A stretch of 52,185 bases of DNA from CAZJYI01 sp964550025 (GTDB lineage: Bacteria > Verrucomicrobiota > Kiritimatiellia > UBA8416 > CAYOBW01): NCBI GenBank assembly GCA_964550025.1, contig CAZJYI010000076.1:1-52185 (forward strand), written 5' to 3'. Made by a program: the position numbers and the translations under genes. Numbering within the stretch: position 1 is the stretch's first letter; each line of letters opens with the position of its first letter. Shown piece after piece: positions 43,873 through 52,185 of the stretch. The notes under the pieces are model-generated. The model was not told the origin of the DNA. It searched no databases and was given only the letters and a program-made list of their open reading frames with translations.

Positions 43873-46800
43873 ATGCGCAAGACACTGAACGTACTGTCCA
43901 TGACGACGGCGATACTCTGTTCGCTCGCACTCGGGAGCACGAGTGCGGACCAAGAGACGGCGGCGAGCATCTTTGAGACCACGGGTGTGCACGGCGGCCT
44001 GGTGGTCCACGCCGGCTGCGGTGACGGCAAACTGACGGCCGCCCTGGGCGCGCGAGACGGCTTTCTCGTCCACGGTCTGGACGGATCCGCGGAGAACGTC
44101 GCAGCCGCACGCAAGCACGTGAAAAGCAAGGGGCTGTACGGCAAGGTGTCGATCGACCACTGGGAGGGCGGTAGGCTGCCGTACATTGACAACCTGGTCA
44201 ACCTGCTGGTGCTTGAGGACGGGGCCGCCCCGGAACGCGCGGAGATCATGCGCGTCCTTACGCCGCAGGGAGCGGCCTGCATCCGTAAGGGCGACAACTG
44301 GGAGAAGCTCGTCAAGCCGCGCCCCAGCGGGATGGACGACTGGACGCACTACATGTACGATTCGACCGGCAACGCCGTCAGCCGCGACACGCTGGTGGCG
44401 CCGCCGAAGCACCTGCAATGGGTCGGGGGACCGCGCTGGGGGCGGCACCACGACCACATGGCCAGCACGAGTGCGATGGTCTCCTCGGGCAACCGCGTGT
44501 TCTACATCTTCGACGAAGGGTCGACCGCGTCAATCATGCTCCCCGCGCGCTGGCGCCTGATCGCGCGCGACGCGTTCAACGGGGTTGTGCTGTGGAAACG
44601 GCCGATCCCCCGCTGGTGGACACATTTCACCCCGCTGAAAAGCGGCCCCGCGCAGTTGCCGCGCCTGCTGGTTGCCACGCCCGAACACGTCTACGTCACT
44701 CTCGGACTACACGCGCCGGTCTCAAAGCTGGACGCCGTAACCGGCAAGACGCTTGCAACCTATCCGGAAACGAAAAATGCCTGGGAGCTCGTGCTGAACG
44801 ACGGGCTTCTCTACGTCGTGACGGGCTCACCGCGCACGCAGGAGGAAAAGGAATCCAGGGATCTCTACTCGGCCCAGGCGCGAGCGCCGGGCAATCCGAT
44901 CAACCTGCTCTGGAAGGGCTGGGACCGCAAACTGTTCGCCGTCGACACGGAAAGCGGCAAATCGTGCTGGGAGTTGTCGGCGAAGATCCTGCCCGGAACG
45001 GTCGCGGTCGATGCGGAAACGCTCTATTTCCACAACGGCACGAGCATCGTGGCCGCCGACAAGAAGACCGGGAAAGAGCGATGGACGTCCGAACCGGTTG
45101 AAGCCGTTGACATCGCAAAGGGCATTCCCACCGGCTACATGCCGTCTCTCGTCGTAGACAGCGGGGTTGTTGTCTTCGCGGGCGGCCGCGGCTACCAGCA
45201 GCACATGAAGGGCGGGACGCTCAAGATGGTTGCCCTCAGCGCGAAGGACGGCAAGCTCCTGTGGACCGCGCCCCACTACCCGTCCGGATACCAGTCGCCC
45301 GAGGATCTCCTGGTCATCGACAAGAAGGTTCTGTCGCCCTTCACCACCTGGCTGAAGCCCAAGGACCCGAAGGACAACGTGGTGGCCGTCACGGATCTCA
45401 TGACCGGAGAAGACGGTGGCGACTACGTGGAGGACGTCGAAGATCCGGTCTGGTTCATCCATCACCGCTGCTATCCCTCCAAGGCAACGGAGAAGTACCT
45501 GCTCATGTCGAAAGAGGGCATCGAGTATGTCGACCTCAAGACCCGGCACTGGACGATCAACCACTGGGTCCGCGGCGAATGCCTGTACGGGATCATGCCG
45601 GCCAACGGCCTTGTCTACGCCCCCATGCACGATTGCGCCTGTTCGGCCGACATGAAGCTGAACGGGCTGAACGCACTCGCGGCGCCCGAGGCCCGTGCGC
45701 GGGCGGCAATCGACGTGAAGAAGCCCCGTCTGGCGAAGGGGCCGGCCTTCGGGCAGGTCACGGACCCGGCGCCGGCGAAGCCCGGCGACTGGCCGACGTA
45801 TCGCCATGACGCCGCCCGCAGCGGCGTCACCTCCTCCCCTACCCCCGCCCCGGTCAAGAAGCGCTGGGAGAAGGAGCTCGGCGGCAGACTGACCGCTCCG
45901 GTCGTGGCCTGCGGCAGACTGTACACGGCATCGGTCAACGATCACACGCTGTACGCGCTCGATGAGAAGAGCGGCGAGATCCTCTGGACGTTCATGGTGG
46001 GAGGGCGCATCGACTCGCCACCGACGGTCTACCGCGGAATGGTCCTCTTCGGCAGCCGCGACGGCTGCGTCACCTGCCTGCGGGCCACGGACGGCGCCGT
46101 CGTCTGGCAGTTCCGACCCGTTGCGGAAGACCGCCGCCTGATGGCGTGGGAGCAGGTGGAATCGGTGTGGCCGGTCCACGGCAATATACTCATCCGCAAC
46201 GGCGAGGCCTGGTTCGTAGCCGGACGTTCATCCTTCCTGGACGGCGGGCTGCAGATGTACCGGTTGAAGCCCGAGACAGGCGAAGTGCTCACGCGCGCCA
46301 CGTTTGACGGCAAGGGACCCGGCGGCCGCGTGCTGACCGGCTCCGAAGAAAAGCGGCTTGTCGGACGGCCGGATGTTCTCTCGTCATCGGATGACTGCAT
46401 CTTCATGCGGGCGGGCGTGTTCCGTCTCGAAGGTGACCGGATCACGCGGAAGCTGCTGCCTCCGAACAAGGTCATCCGGTACCCGGGCAACAAGGCCAAG
46501 CCGAGCGACATGCCGACCGAGGCCAGGACACATCTCTTCTCCTCCTACGGATTCCTTGATGACTCCTGGTTTCACCGTTCCTACTGGGTGTACGGCGACC
46601 TGTGCAGTCATCGGCACAGCTACGCCAATACGGGCAGGCGCAAGCCGGCGGGACGCATCCTGGTCTACGACGCGGAGAACGTCTACGGTTTCGGTCGGCT
46701 GAAGAAGTACTTCAGTTGGACAACTCCGTTGGAGTATCGCCTGTTCGCGGAGCCCCGGAAGGCGCCCCCTCCCCCGGCGAAGAAGGGCAAGAAGCGGGGA

Positions 46801-47145
46801 CCGGCTGCTTCGGCCATTTGGGAAACCAGCGTTCCGCTCCTGGCGCGCGGACTTGTGTTGGCGGGAGACACGCTCTTCGCCGCCGGCACCCCCGACGTGT
46901 TGGACGAGACCATGCCGGGCATTCGCATCCGGGCGCCCAAGGTGCGCAAGGAGATCGAGGAGCAGGAAGCCGCACTGGCCGGGAAACGCGGCGGCATCCT
47001 GGTGGCGGCATCCAAGTCGGACGGCAAGCTCGCACACCGCGTCGACATCGACGCTCCCGTGGTCTTCGACGGCCTGATCGCCGCCAACGGCAGCCTCTAC
47101 CTCGCCCTGGAGAACGGCAGTGTGCAATGCTGGAGAGGGGAGTAG
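43873..47145 (+). CDS. Secreted PQQ-propeller protein with methyltransferase-like N-terminus
   Basis: The 1090-residue product begins with a signal peptide (LNVLSMTTAILCSLALGS). Residues about 35-160 resemble a class I methyltransferase fold (LVVHAGCGDGKLTAALGAR, the glycine-rich SAM loop). From about 170 to 1085 it carries repeated beta-propeller blades of the PQQ-quinoprotein/BamB type (ALDEKSGEILWTF, LDAVTGKTLATYPE, YPSGYQSPEDLLVIDKKVL). The fold suggests a periplasmic or surface protein. An exported SAM-binding domain is odd, since SAM is cytoplasmic, so this domain may have lost activity or bind something else. The ribosome site (GAGAGACCGGA) is weak. It is not clearly co-transcribed with its neighbours. 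Confidence 0.82.
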   Translation: MRKTLNVLSMTTAILCSLALGSTSADQETAASIFETTGVHGGLVVHAGCGDGKLTAALGARDGFLVHGLDGSAENVAAARKHVKSKGLYGKVSIDHWEGGRLPYIDNLVNLLVLEDGAAPERAEIMRVLTPQGAACIRKGDNWEKLVKPRPSGMDDWTHYMYDSTGNAVSRDTLVAPPKHLQWVGGPRWGRHHDHMASTSAMVSSGNRVFYIFDEGSTASIMLPARWRLIARDAFNGVVLWKRPIPRWWTHFTPLKSGPAQLPRLLVATPEHVYVTLGLHAPVSKLDAVTGKTLATYPETKNAWELVLNDGLLYVVTGSPRTQEEKESRDLYSAQARAPGNPINLLWKGWDRKLFAVDTESGKSCWELSAKILPGTVAVDAETLYFHNGTSIVAADKKTGKERWTSEPVEAVDIAKGIPTGYMPSLVVDSGVVVFAGGRGYQQHMKGGTLKMVALSAKDGKLLWTAPHYPSGYQSPEDLLVIDKKVLSPFTTWLKPKDPKDNVVAVTDLMTGEDGGDYVEDVEDPVWFIHHRCYPSKATEKYLLMSKEGIEYVDLKTRHWTINHWVRGECLYGIMPANGLVYAPMHDCACSADMKLNGLNALAAPEARARAAIDVKKPRLAKGPAFGQVTDPAPAKPGDWPTYRHDAARSGVTSSPTPAPVKKRWEKELGGRLTAPVVACGRLYTASVNDHTLYALDEKSGEILWTFMVGGRIDSPPTVYRGMVLFGSRDGCVTCLRATDGAVVWQFRPVAEDRRLMAWEQVESVWPVHGNILIRNGEAWFVAGRSSFLDGGLQMYRLKPETGEVLTRATFDGKGPGGRVLTGSEEKRLVGRPDVLSSSDDCIFMRAGVFRLEGDRITRKLLPPNKVIRYPGNKAKPSDMPTEARTHLFSSYGFLDDSWFHRSYWVYGDLCSHRHSYANTGRRKPAGRILVYDAENVYGFGRLKKYFSWTTPLEYRLFAEPRKAPPPPAKKGKKRGPAASAIWETSVPLLARGLVLAGDTLFAAGTPDVLDETMPGIRIRAPKVRKEIEEQEAALAGKRGGILVAASKSDGKLAHRVDIDAPVVFDGLIAANGSLYLALENGSVQCWRGE

Positions 47146-47157
47146 CCTCCAGACACT

Positions 47158-47712
47158 TCAGAATCGCGCGCCGACGATCTGGGCGGTGGTAACGCTCCGG
47201 CCTTCGAAGTAGGTACGACTCACATCGTCCGGCATGGTCAGCACGCACTTCCTGGGTTGGTTCACCCGGAACGGGCCGCGCAGCTTCATGTTGACGCTCG
47301 ATTTCGTTGAATCCGCTTTCATGTGGAAACGAAGCATGATCCAGGAGACGGTGCGCCTGCCTCGATTCTCCACCGTGAACTGCAGCTTTGTTCTGGACCC
47401 GCCCTTCCAACCGGGAGCCGGTCGGCTGTTCAAGGTCAGGTGGCCACGCGCATAGGTACACGCCTCGTCGGCAGTCTTGCTCGCACGACCGAGAAACGAG
47501 AACCGCGTGAACGTGATCGTCCCCAACTTGATGGGGCCCCTGAAACCGGCATACAGCCCCACACAGAAGATCACCACCCCCACTCGCGTCAGGAAGCGGT
47601 CGACGTGTGACGGCTGCATGTTGCGATTTCGGCGAGATCCCGCAACCAACCCGAGAAGGCAAAGCAAGACGCCCACGCCAACCAATGCTACTGTCGCCGT
47701 TACGTTCACCAT
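47158..47712 (-). CDS. Small membrane protein of unknown function (184 aa)
   Basis: ATG 47712 has an AGGAGA ribosome site. Two hydrophobic helices (about 5-26, VTATVALVGVGVLLCLLGLV, and about 42-58) are followed by a soluble beta-rich domain (about 65-184) with a KLQFTVENRGRRTVSWIMLR segment that resembles an immunoglobulin-like strand pattern. I do not recognise the family. It converges on the PQQ-propeller gene with 12 bases between the stops. Confidence 0.7.
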   Translation of the reverse strand: MVNVTATVALVGVGVLLCLLGLVAGSRRNRNMQPSHVDRFLTRVGVVIFCVGLYAGFRGPIKLGTITFTRFSFLGRASKTADEACTYARGHLTLNSRPAPGWKGGSRTKLQFTVENRGRRTVSWIMLRFHMKADSTKSSVNMKLRGPFRVNQPRKCVLTMPDDVSRTYFEGRSVTTAQIVGARF

Positions 47713-47786
47713 GTTGTCTCCTCGTTCTGGGCGACGTTCCCGACCACTTCGTTCCCGCTGCGGAAAGCGGTTGCGCGCGATCTCGT

Positions 47787-47877
47787 GTAGCCCGCTTCTG
47801 CCGGAAGCGGGCTGAAACCGGCGCGAAAACGTATCGTCAAGGGGAAGCCCGCGTTCCCACCGCGGCGGACGGGCTAC
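47787..47877. repeat. Inverted pair of GTAG-foot hairpins, second family
   Basis: The first hairpin at 47787-47813 begins GTAGCCCGC and pairs AGCCCGCTTC with GAAGCGGGCT around TGCCG. The second at 47845-47877 in opposite sense begins GTAGCCCGT and has a longer, imperfect stem. Both have the GTAG foot expected for RAYT substrates, but their stems are unrelated to the BIME family above. The pair lies in the gap between the small membrane protein and the third HzsA-like gene. Confidence 0.75.
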
Positions 47878-47971
47878 TGGCTTTCCGCAACAGATACTAT
47901 CGACAAGGTTAGCAGGTAGCGTACCAACCGCCAAGCCGGAAGGCGACGGGATGTGGGGAGAAGAATCCGGG

Positions 47972-50887
47972 CTAGAACGTGCGGCCGAAACTGCGCTCCT
48001 GCGGAATGGCGACGCCGCCGGGCATATCCAGGCGCGGCAGCGCATCGAGGCCCGCCTTTGCCTCGCGGAGGATGGCCAGCAACTCACGGTAGCGGGGATC
48101 GTCGTGCCCGGAGAAATAGGCGTCCTTGTCTTCCGCGCGGCCGCCCGAGGAGCGCGGCAAGAGGTCCAGCAGAACGGGACTCGCCTCCGGGCGCGTGAGG
48201 TTGATTAGCCCGCGCTCCCTGAAGCGGTTGCTTCCGCCGAGGTAGATTCTGCGCACGCGCCCTTCACTCCGCGCCGCGAAAGCGTTGAACTTCTCCACCC
48301 AGGGCAGGAATTCGCTGAGACGCCGCCCCTCCTGCTGAGAAGCGAACGCCGCCCCCCTGCCCGGCAGCGTCCGCGCGTAGGCGTCGCGCCCGCCGATCGT
48401 GTGCGGCCGGCTCATGTCCCAGGTCCCGTAGTAAGGGACATTGGCATCGATCCACGCGTATATGCATTTCCGACTCTGCTCGTCGACAACCACTTTCCGC
48501 TCGCCGTGGTTTGATTCGAGAAGGGCGGTCAGCTTGCTCACCCACGAGCCGGTACCGAGCGCGGGGAAGACGCCGTTGGGACCCCGGTTGATGTAGTAGT
48601 GCTGTACGTAGCCACCATACAGCAGCGTTTCGTAGCTCATGTTGTAGAACCGGGTTTTGTCCCCCGTCAGGTCCACGCCCTTGCGGGCCTTGGCCCCCGA
48701 GTGGCACTTCACGCAGTACTTGTCGAGGATGGGCTGCACGTGTGCGACATAGTCCACCGGACCGGCGCCCCATGGCGGCGGGGTGATGTCGTCGGGCGGA
48801 CGCTCCATGCGCGCCATGCCGTGCGCGCCGACGCGCGGGGGCGTCAACCGGTTTTCGTGACAGCCGATGCAGGAGTTCGTTTCGCCGCTCGTGATCTGGG
48901 TGACCGAGCCCATGCGCTGGATCTCGCGGCCACGCGCATCCAGGGCTATGAAGTAGAGTTCCGTGTTCGACGGCGCCCTGAAGTAGGCGGAGCCGTTCGC
49001 GTCTACGGGGGCGGTGCCGTGATTGCGTTTCACGTAGTAGGAGCCCTGGCCGATCACGGGATAGTGGTCGCTGAAACGAAAGCCCTCGGTGTTGTACTTC
49101 TTGGGACTTTGCGACATGATGCGCAGCCGTCTGACCGCGCCTCTTTCCACCCCCTGTTCGAGCAATCCCTGGTACACGTCCTGGACGTAGAACGTTCCAG
49201 TGCCGCGCTGCTGCGGGCAGTCGCCGGGAATCGCGGGGGGCCTGGGGCGCGAGGAGAGCGGCACCGGGCAGAAGCAGCAGGCTTCGCCCGCGTAGAGGAG
49301 CGCCGTCTCACCCGTGGCGTGCTCGAGCACGTAGAGGTCGCGCCGCCGCCTGCGTTCGCCACCGTACGACACCAGCGAGTAGTCTCTCGAGAAGGGAAAC
49401 GGGTCCGTGAACGCGTAGCCGTATCCGGCATCGGCACCGTGCGGTCCCACCCCCGTCTTCGTCCAGTCATCTCCCGAAGCCAGGTCTTTGCGAACGGGTG
49501 TCACGTGGGTGATCTTCCACATGCTTTCCGGGGTTTCGAGGCCCTTGTTCCGGTCGATGATCGCAAGGTCGCCGATCGGCTCCCGGTGGTGCCCCGTCCA
49601 GATGACGATCACCCTCCCCGTCCCGGGGATCTCGCGCGCACCGCACACGATGTTCGGAACGCGAAAGGTGTTCCCGTGGTACAACTTGAGCTGCCGGCCG
49701 TTGGGATTCACCGTCCACAGTCCGCCCCAACCGAAGATGTTCTTGTCCTGGTACTCCCAACGCGTACAGAGGATCGACCCGTCCGCCAGCACTGACGGCG
49801 AAAGCGTGCATAGCGTTGTCCAGTCAATGCGGCGCATGTCCGACCCATCGCCTTGAATCACATGCAGGGCACACGCCAGGAAGTTCTGGCATAGCGAATA
49901 GGATTCCGCGCGCGACGACGAGAAGACGATTCGCCCGTCCGGGTAGTACACCGGGCTGACGTCGTGATAGGGACCCCGCGTCAACTGGCGCATGCCGCTG
50001 CCATCCACGTTGATCTCCCAGACGTGGAACGGGTCGTCCGTCGTTTCCTTGTACGAAAAGACCAGACGCGTGCCGTCGTAGGAGGAGTTCATGTTGAAGA
50101 TGAACCCATCGGTCGTTTCAAAGACCGTTCTCGCGCCCAGCTCGGGCCGCGCGGGGTCATAGACGCAGATGGCCGAGCCTTTGTCCGTCCGTTGGCTGAA
50201 CGTGACGGATTGCATACCCCGCATCCCGTAACGCGACCGGCGTATGAACGCGATCCGCGGACAGGCCTCAACCATGGTCGCGGCTTTCTCCGGGGCCGCC
50301 GGGCGGCGATCGGCCTTCTCGAGCACGAGGTCGTCGTACCATGCCGCACCCGTTGACATTCGCTGCCCGCCGTACGAACACTGCACCACCAGGTTGCTCC
50401 CCTTCCCCGCCCGAAAGACCGCGACAACCCGGGTCCAGTCCGTCGTGCCGCGCAGAGCCCTCGTCTCCGTGTGGGCCGCACCGCGCACCTTCAGGGCAGC
50501 GCCTGACCCGCCCTCGACGCCGCGGGTTCTGATCCAACCGGAGAGCCGGTAAAGTTCGCCGGGGGTGACGGCGGATCTCGCCGACCACGCGGCGTTGCCG
50601 CCTTTCCCGGAGTAGATCGAAAGAGACTGGCGCCCGGTCCTGCCGTGCGCCGCGACACTCAATCGCGCGTCCCGGCTCTCGGGCACGACTTGCCGCGTCC
50701 AACCGGCCGCACCGTCCCCTGTGCTCTCCTCGAACGAGGGATTCGGGAGCCCATGGACGGCAATACCCGCGTGCTGCAACGGAGCCGCGCCGCCGACGGC
50801 GGCGCACAGGGCAACGAGGCAAAGCTGCAGCGCGGCAGCACTTTTCCCGGGCCACCGGGCGCACAGCCCGCCGCGTGCACCGCTCAT
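47972..50887 (-). CDS. HzsA-related secreted dihaem protein without SUMF1 domain
   Basis: The start at 50887 lies in an ATGA overlap with the end of the sulfatase gene, so translation is coupled. The 971-residue product has a signal peptide (QLCLVALCAAVGGAAPLQ, about 20-37), then a carbohydrate-binding-type beta domain (about 45-195). The hydrazine-synthase-alpha-like propeller follows (about 215-650), then two c-type haem motifs, CIGCH at about 673 and CVKCH at about 725, and a C-terminal helical region with no FGE-like fold. It is the third and most divergent HzsA-family protein in the window. Its pairing with a sulfatase suggests a role in redox chemistry linked to sulfated glycan breakdown; this is inference. 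Confidence 0.88.
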   Translation of the reverse strand: MSGARGGLCARWPGKSAAALQLCLVALCAAVGGAAPLQHAGIAVHGLPNPSFEESTGDGAAGWTRQVVPESRDARLSVAAHGRTGRQSLSIYSGKGGNAAWSARSAVTPGELYRLSGWIRTRGVEGGSGAALKVRGAAHTETRALRGTTDWTRVVAVFRAGKGSNLVVQCSYGGQRMSTGAAWYDDLVLEKADRRPAAPEKAATMVEACPRIAFIRRSRYGMRGMQSVTFSQRTDKGSAICVYDPARPELGARTVFETTDGFIFNMNSSYDGTRLVFSYKETTDDPFHVWEINVDGSGMRQLTRGPYHDVSPVYYPDGRIVFSSSRAESYSLCQNFLACALHVIQGDGSDMRRIDWTTLCTLSPSVLADGSILCTRWEYQDKNIFGWGGLWTVNPNGRQLKLYHGNTFRVPNIVCGAREIPGTGRVIVIWTGHHREPIGDLAIIDRNKGLETPESMWKITHVTPVRKDLASGDDWTKTGVGPHGADAGYGYAFTDPFPFSRDYSLVSYGGERRRRRDLYVLEHATGETALLYAGEACCFCPVPLSSRPRPPAIPGDCPQQRGTGTFYVQDVYQGLLEQGVERGAVRRLRIMSQSPKKYNTEGFRFSDHYPVIGQGSYYVKRNHGTAPVDANGSAYFRAPSNTELYFIALDARGREIQRMGSVTQITSGETNSCIGCHENRLTPPRVGAHGMARMERPPDDITPPPWGAGPVDYVAHVQPILDKYCVKCHSGAKARKGVDLTGDKTRFYNMSYETLLYGGYVQHYYINRGPNGVFPALGTGSWVSKLTALLESNHGERKVVVDEQSRKCIYAWIDANVPYYGTWDMSRPHTIGGRDAYARTLPGRGAAFASQQEGRRLSEFLPWVEKFNAFAARSEGRVRRIYLGGSNRFRERGLINLTRPEASPVLLDLLPRSSGGRAEDKDAYFSGHDDPRYRELLAILREAKAGLDALPRLDMPGGVAIPQERSFGRTF

Positions 50888-52185
50888 GTCAGCACCGTCC
50901 CCAGGCAGAGCAACTGCACACCTGCCAATACGTACTCGAGGGCTCCTGGCAGTATGTCGAGGAAGCCGGCGCCCGCGTCCCGCCCGGCCTTTTCGCACTC
51001 CTTGCGGAGCCGGGCAAGGCACCGGAACAGGCTCCAGGCGGCTACGGCTGTTCCCCCGACCAGGCCGACCGCCGAAAACAGAGGCGTGTCCGAGTGACGC
51101 AGCAGGGCGGGCAGAGCGTAGTACGTGGTGGCGGCACGCAGCGACGCCGTGAGCGCACCGGTGACAGCCGATCCTGTCGCCGCCGACAGCACCCGGCTGC
51201 CCCACCAGTCGTCGTTGGGCTGCCAGTCGGGTTCGAGATACCGGGCGTGTTCGGCCTCCAGCCGCTTCATCACCGCGTGCTCCTGGCGGTGCAGGTAGGC
51301 GGCGCGCTTTTCGGGATCGTATTCGGGGTCGGGCACGGGGAACTTCGCATCGACGTCCGCCAGCCATTCGTCCAGGCGGCTCCGCAATACGGCAGCCGTC
51401 TCGTTGTGGGTGGCCGACACGTCACTCTGCTCACCCGGGTCTGTTTCCAGGTTGTAGAGCTCGTCATGGCCGTCCTCGTGGTAGTGAATGAGTTTCCACT
51501 GGCCGCGCCGGATGATGGACGATGGGTCTCCGCCCTGGTTTCCGTAGTGCGGATAGTGCCAGAACAGGTCACGGTTCGCGATCCCGGGGTCGTGCTCGCC
51601 CCTCAACAGCCGTACCATGCTTCTCCCGTCAACCTCCTGTTCCGGCGGGACGTCCAGCCCCGCAAGCTCGAGAAGCGTGGGGTAGAAGTCAATTCCGGAA
51701 ACACGCACATCACAGCATGAGCCGGCAGCAATACGTCCCGGGAAACGGAAGTAGAGCGGTTCGCGTATCCCGCCTTCCCACTGGCGCCCTTTGCCGCCCC
51801 GCAACGGCAGCATCGAGGAAGAGAAGCTGTCCCCCGCGGAGACGCCGCCGTTGTCCGAAGTGAAACACACGATCGTGTTGTCGGCCAGGCCAAGCCTGTC
51901 GAGGGTGTCCAGTACCATCCCGACGGCGTTGTCCATGGCCTCGACCATACCCGCGTAGATCGGGCAGTCCTGCACCTGCCGTACAGGCAACTTGCGGTCG
52001 AAGATGAAGCGCCTTTCGACCGGCCCCTGCGCAACCGCCTTCCGCCGGTATTTCTCCCAGAGCTCCCGGGTGGTCTCGATGGGGCCGTGCACGGAGTAGA
52101 ACGAGAGAAAGGCCAGAAATGGCCCGTCCCTGTTCGCCTCAATGAACTCCGCGGTCTCGCGACCGAGCCGCAAGGGAAGCGATTC
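50884..52185 (-). CDS. Sulfatase with C-terminal membrane tail (5' end outside window)
   Basis: The frame is open to the right edge, so the start, with the catalytic Cys/Ser-x-Pro-x-Arg site, is not in the window. The visible 433 residues include alkaline-phosphatase-fold motifs of sulfatases: FLAFLSFYSVHGP, the metal ligands TSDNGG, and GGKGRQWEGGIREP. A C-terminal domain ends near KFPVPDPEYDPEK. After this, a further 130 or so residues carry three hydrophobic segments, which is not usual for sulfatases. They may anchor the enzyme to a membrane. The TGA overlaps the start of the HzsA-like gene. The enzyme would remove sulfate from glycans; the FGE partner must be elsewhere, since the SUMF1-type domains here lack the catalytic cysteines. 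Confidence 0.85.
   Translation of the reverse strand, partial: ESLPLRLGRETAEFIEANRDGPFLAFLSFYSVHGPIETTRELWEKYRRKAVAQGPVERRFIFDRKLPVRQVQDCPIYAGMVEAMDNAVGMVLDTLDRLGLADNTIVCFTSDNGGVSAGDSFSSSMLPLRGGKGRQWEGGIREPLYFRFPGRIAAGSCCDVRVSGIDFYPTLLELAGLDVPPEQEVDGRSMVRLLRGEHDPGIANRDLFWHYPHYGNQGGDPSSIIRRGQWKLIHYHEDGHDELYNLETDPGEQSDVSATHNETAAVLRSRLDEWLADVDAKFPVPDPEYDPEKRAAYLHRQEHAVMKRLEAEHARYLEPDWQPNDDWWGSRVLSAATGSAVTGALTASLRAATTYYALPALLRHSDTPLFSAVGLVGGTAVAAWSLFRCLARLRKECEKAGRDAGAGFLDILPGALEYVLAGVQLLCLGTVLT

Overview
The window looks like a chromosomal segment from the PVC group, most likely Kiritimatiellota or Lentisphaerota, or a related planctomycete-like lineage. The reasons are the dense coding at high GC, three large HzsA-related secreted dihaem proteins (two with a C-terminal SUMF1-type fold), an arylsulfatase, a Tat-exported Gfo/Idh/MocA oxidoreductase, a PDZ plus DUF6288-like protein, a HEAT plus discoidin protein, a secreted PQQ-propeller protein and a giant GLUG/InlB-repeat surface protein. 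This placement comes from family composition; no rRNA or other taxonomic marker is present.

Layout. 1-2500: start of a uroporphyrinogen-decarboxylase-like gene (minus), a free-standing lipoyl domain, a SorC/DeoR regulator, then a scar joining the start of a sugar kinase to part of an RbsC-like permease. 2546-18595: a block of exported proteins bracketed by two HzsA-SUMF1 proteins, with a sialate O-acetylesterase-like enzyme, a frameshifted PDZ/DUF6288 gene, an FAD oxidoreductase, a small secreted protein and a PstS-like binding protein between them. 18677-19317: a DUF4160/DUF2442 gene pair. 19629-31791 (minus): three secreted surface-type proteins and a REP-associated tyrosine transposase (RAYT). 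32379-38096: an AAA/PD-(D/E)XK protein, a Tat Gfo/Idh/MocA oxidoreductase and a HEAT-repeat protein. 38041-43660: a four-gene, translationally coupled TolC/MacA/MacB-type efflux operon. 43873-52185: a methyltransferase-like/PQQ-propeller protein, a small membrane protein, and a sulfatase with a membrane tail overlapping a third HzsA-like gene by ATGA.

The most unusual layer is the repeats. A REP/BIME family with a GTAG foot and a 9-bp GC-rich hairpin occurs at nine loci from 19.5 to 43.8 kb. Its stems show compensatory base changes. It lies directly at gene 3' ends, and in four genes the TAG stop codon is the TAG of the GTAG foot. One complete copy sits in frame inside the RAYT gene, the presumed mobilising enzyme. 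A second class of intergenic hairpin has arms made of 12-14 nt degenerate tandem units. The units differ between loci, but most loci share a foot resembling GGGGAGATnGG, and in one case such an array replaces the interior of a BIME. At least two further hairpin families (441-623 and 47787-47877) are present.

Functionally the window points to a heterotroph that exports much degradative and redox protein (esterase, sulfatase, oxidoreductases, dihaem cytochromes) and has a surface-protein and repeat-rich island. No tRNA, rRNA or CRISPR array was seen.
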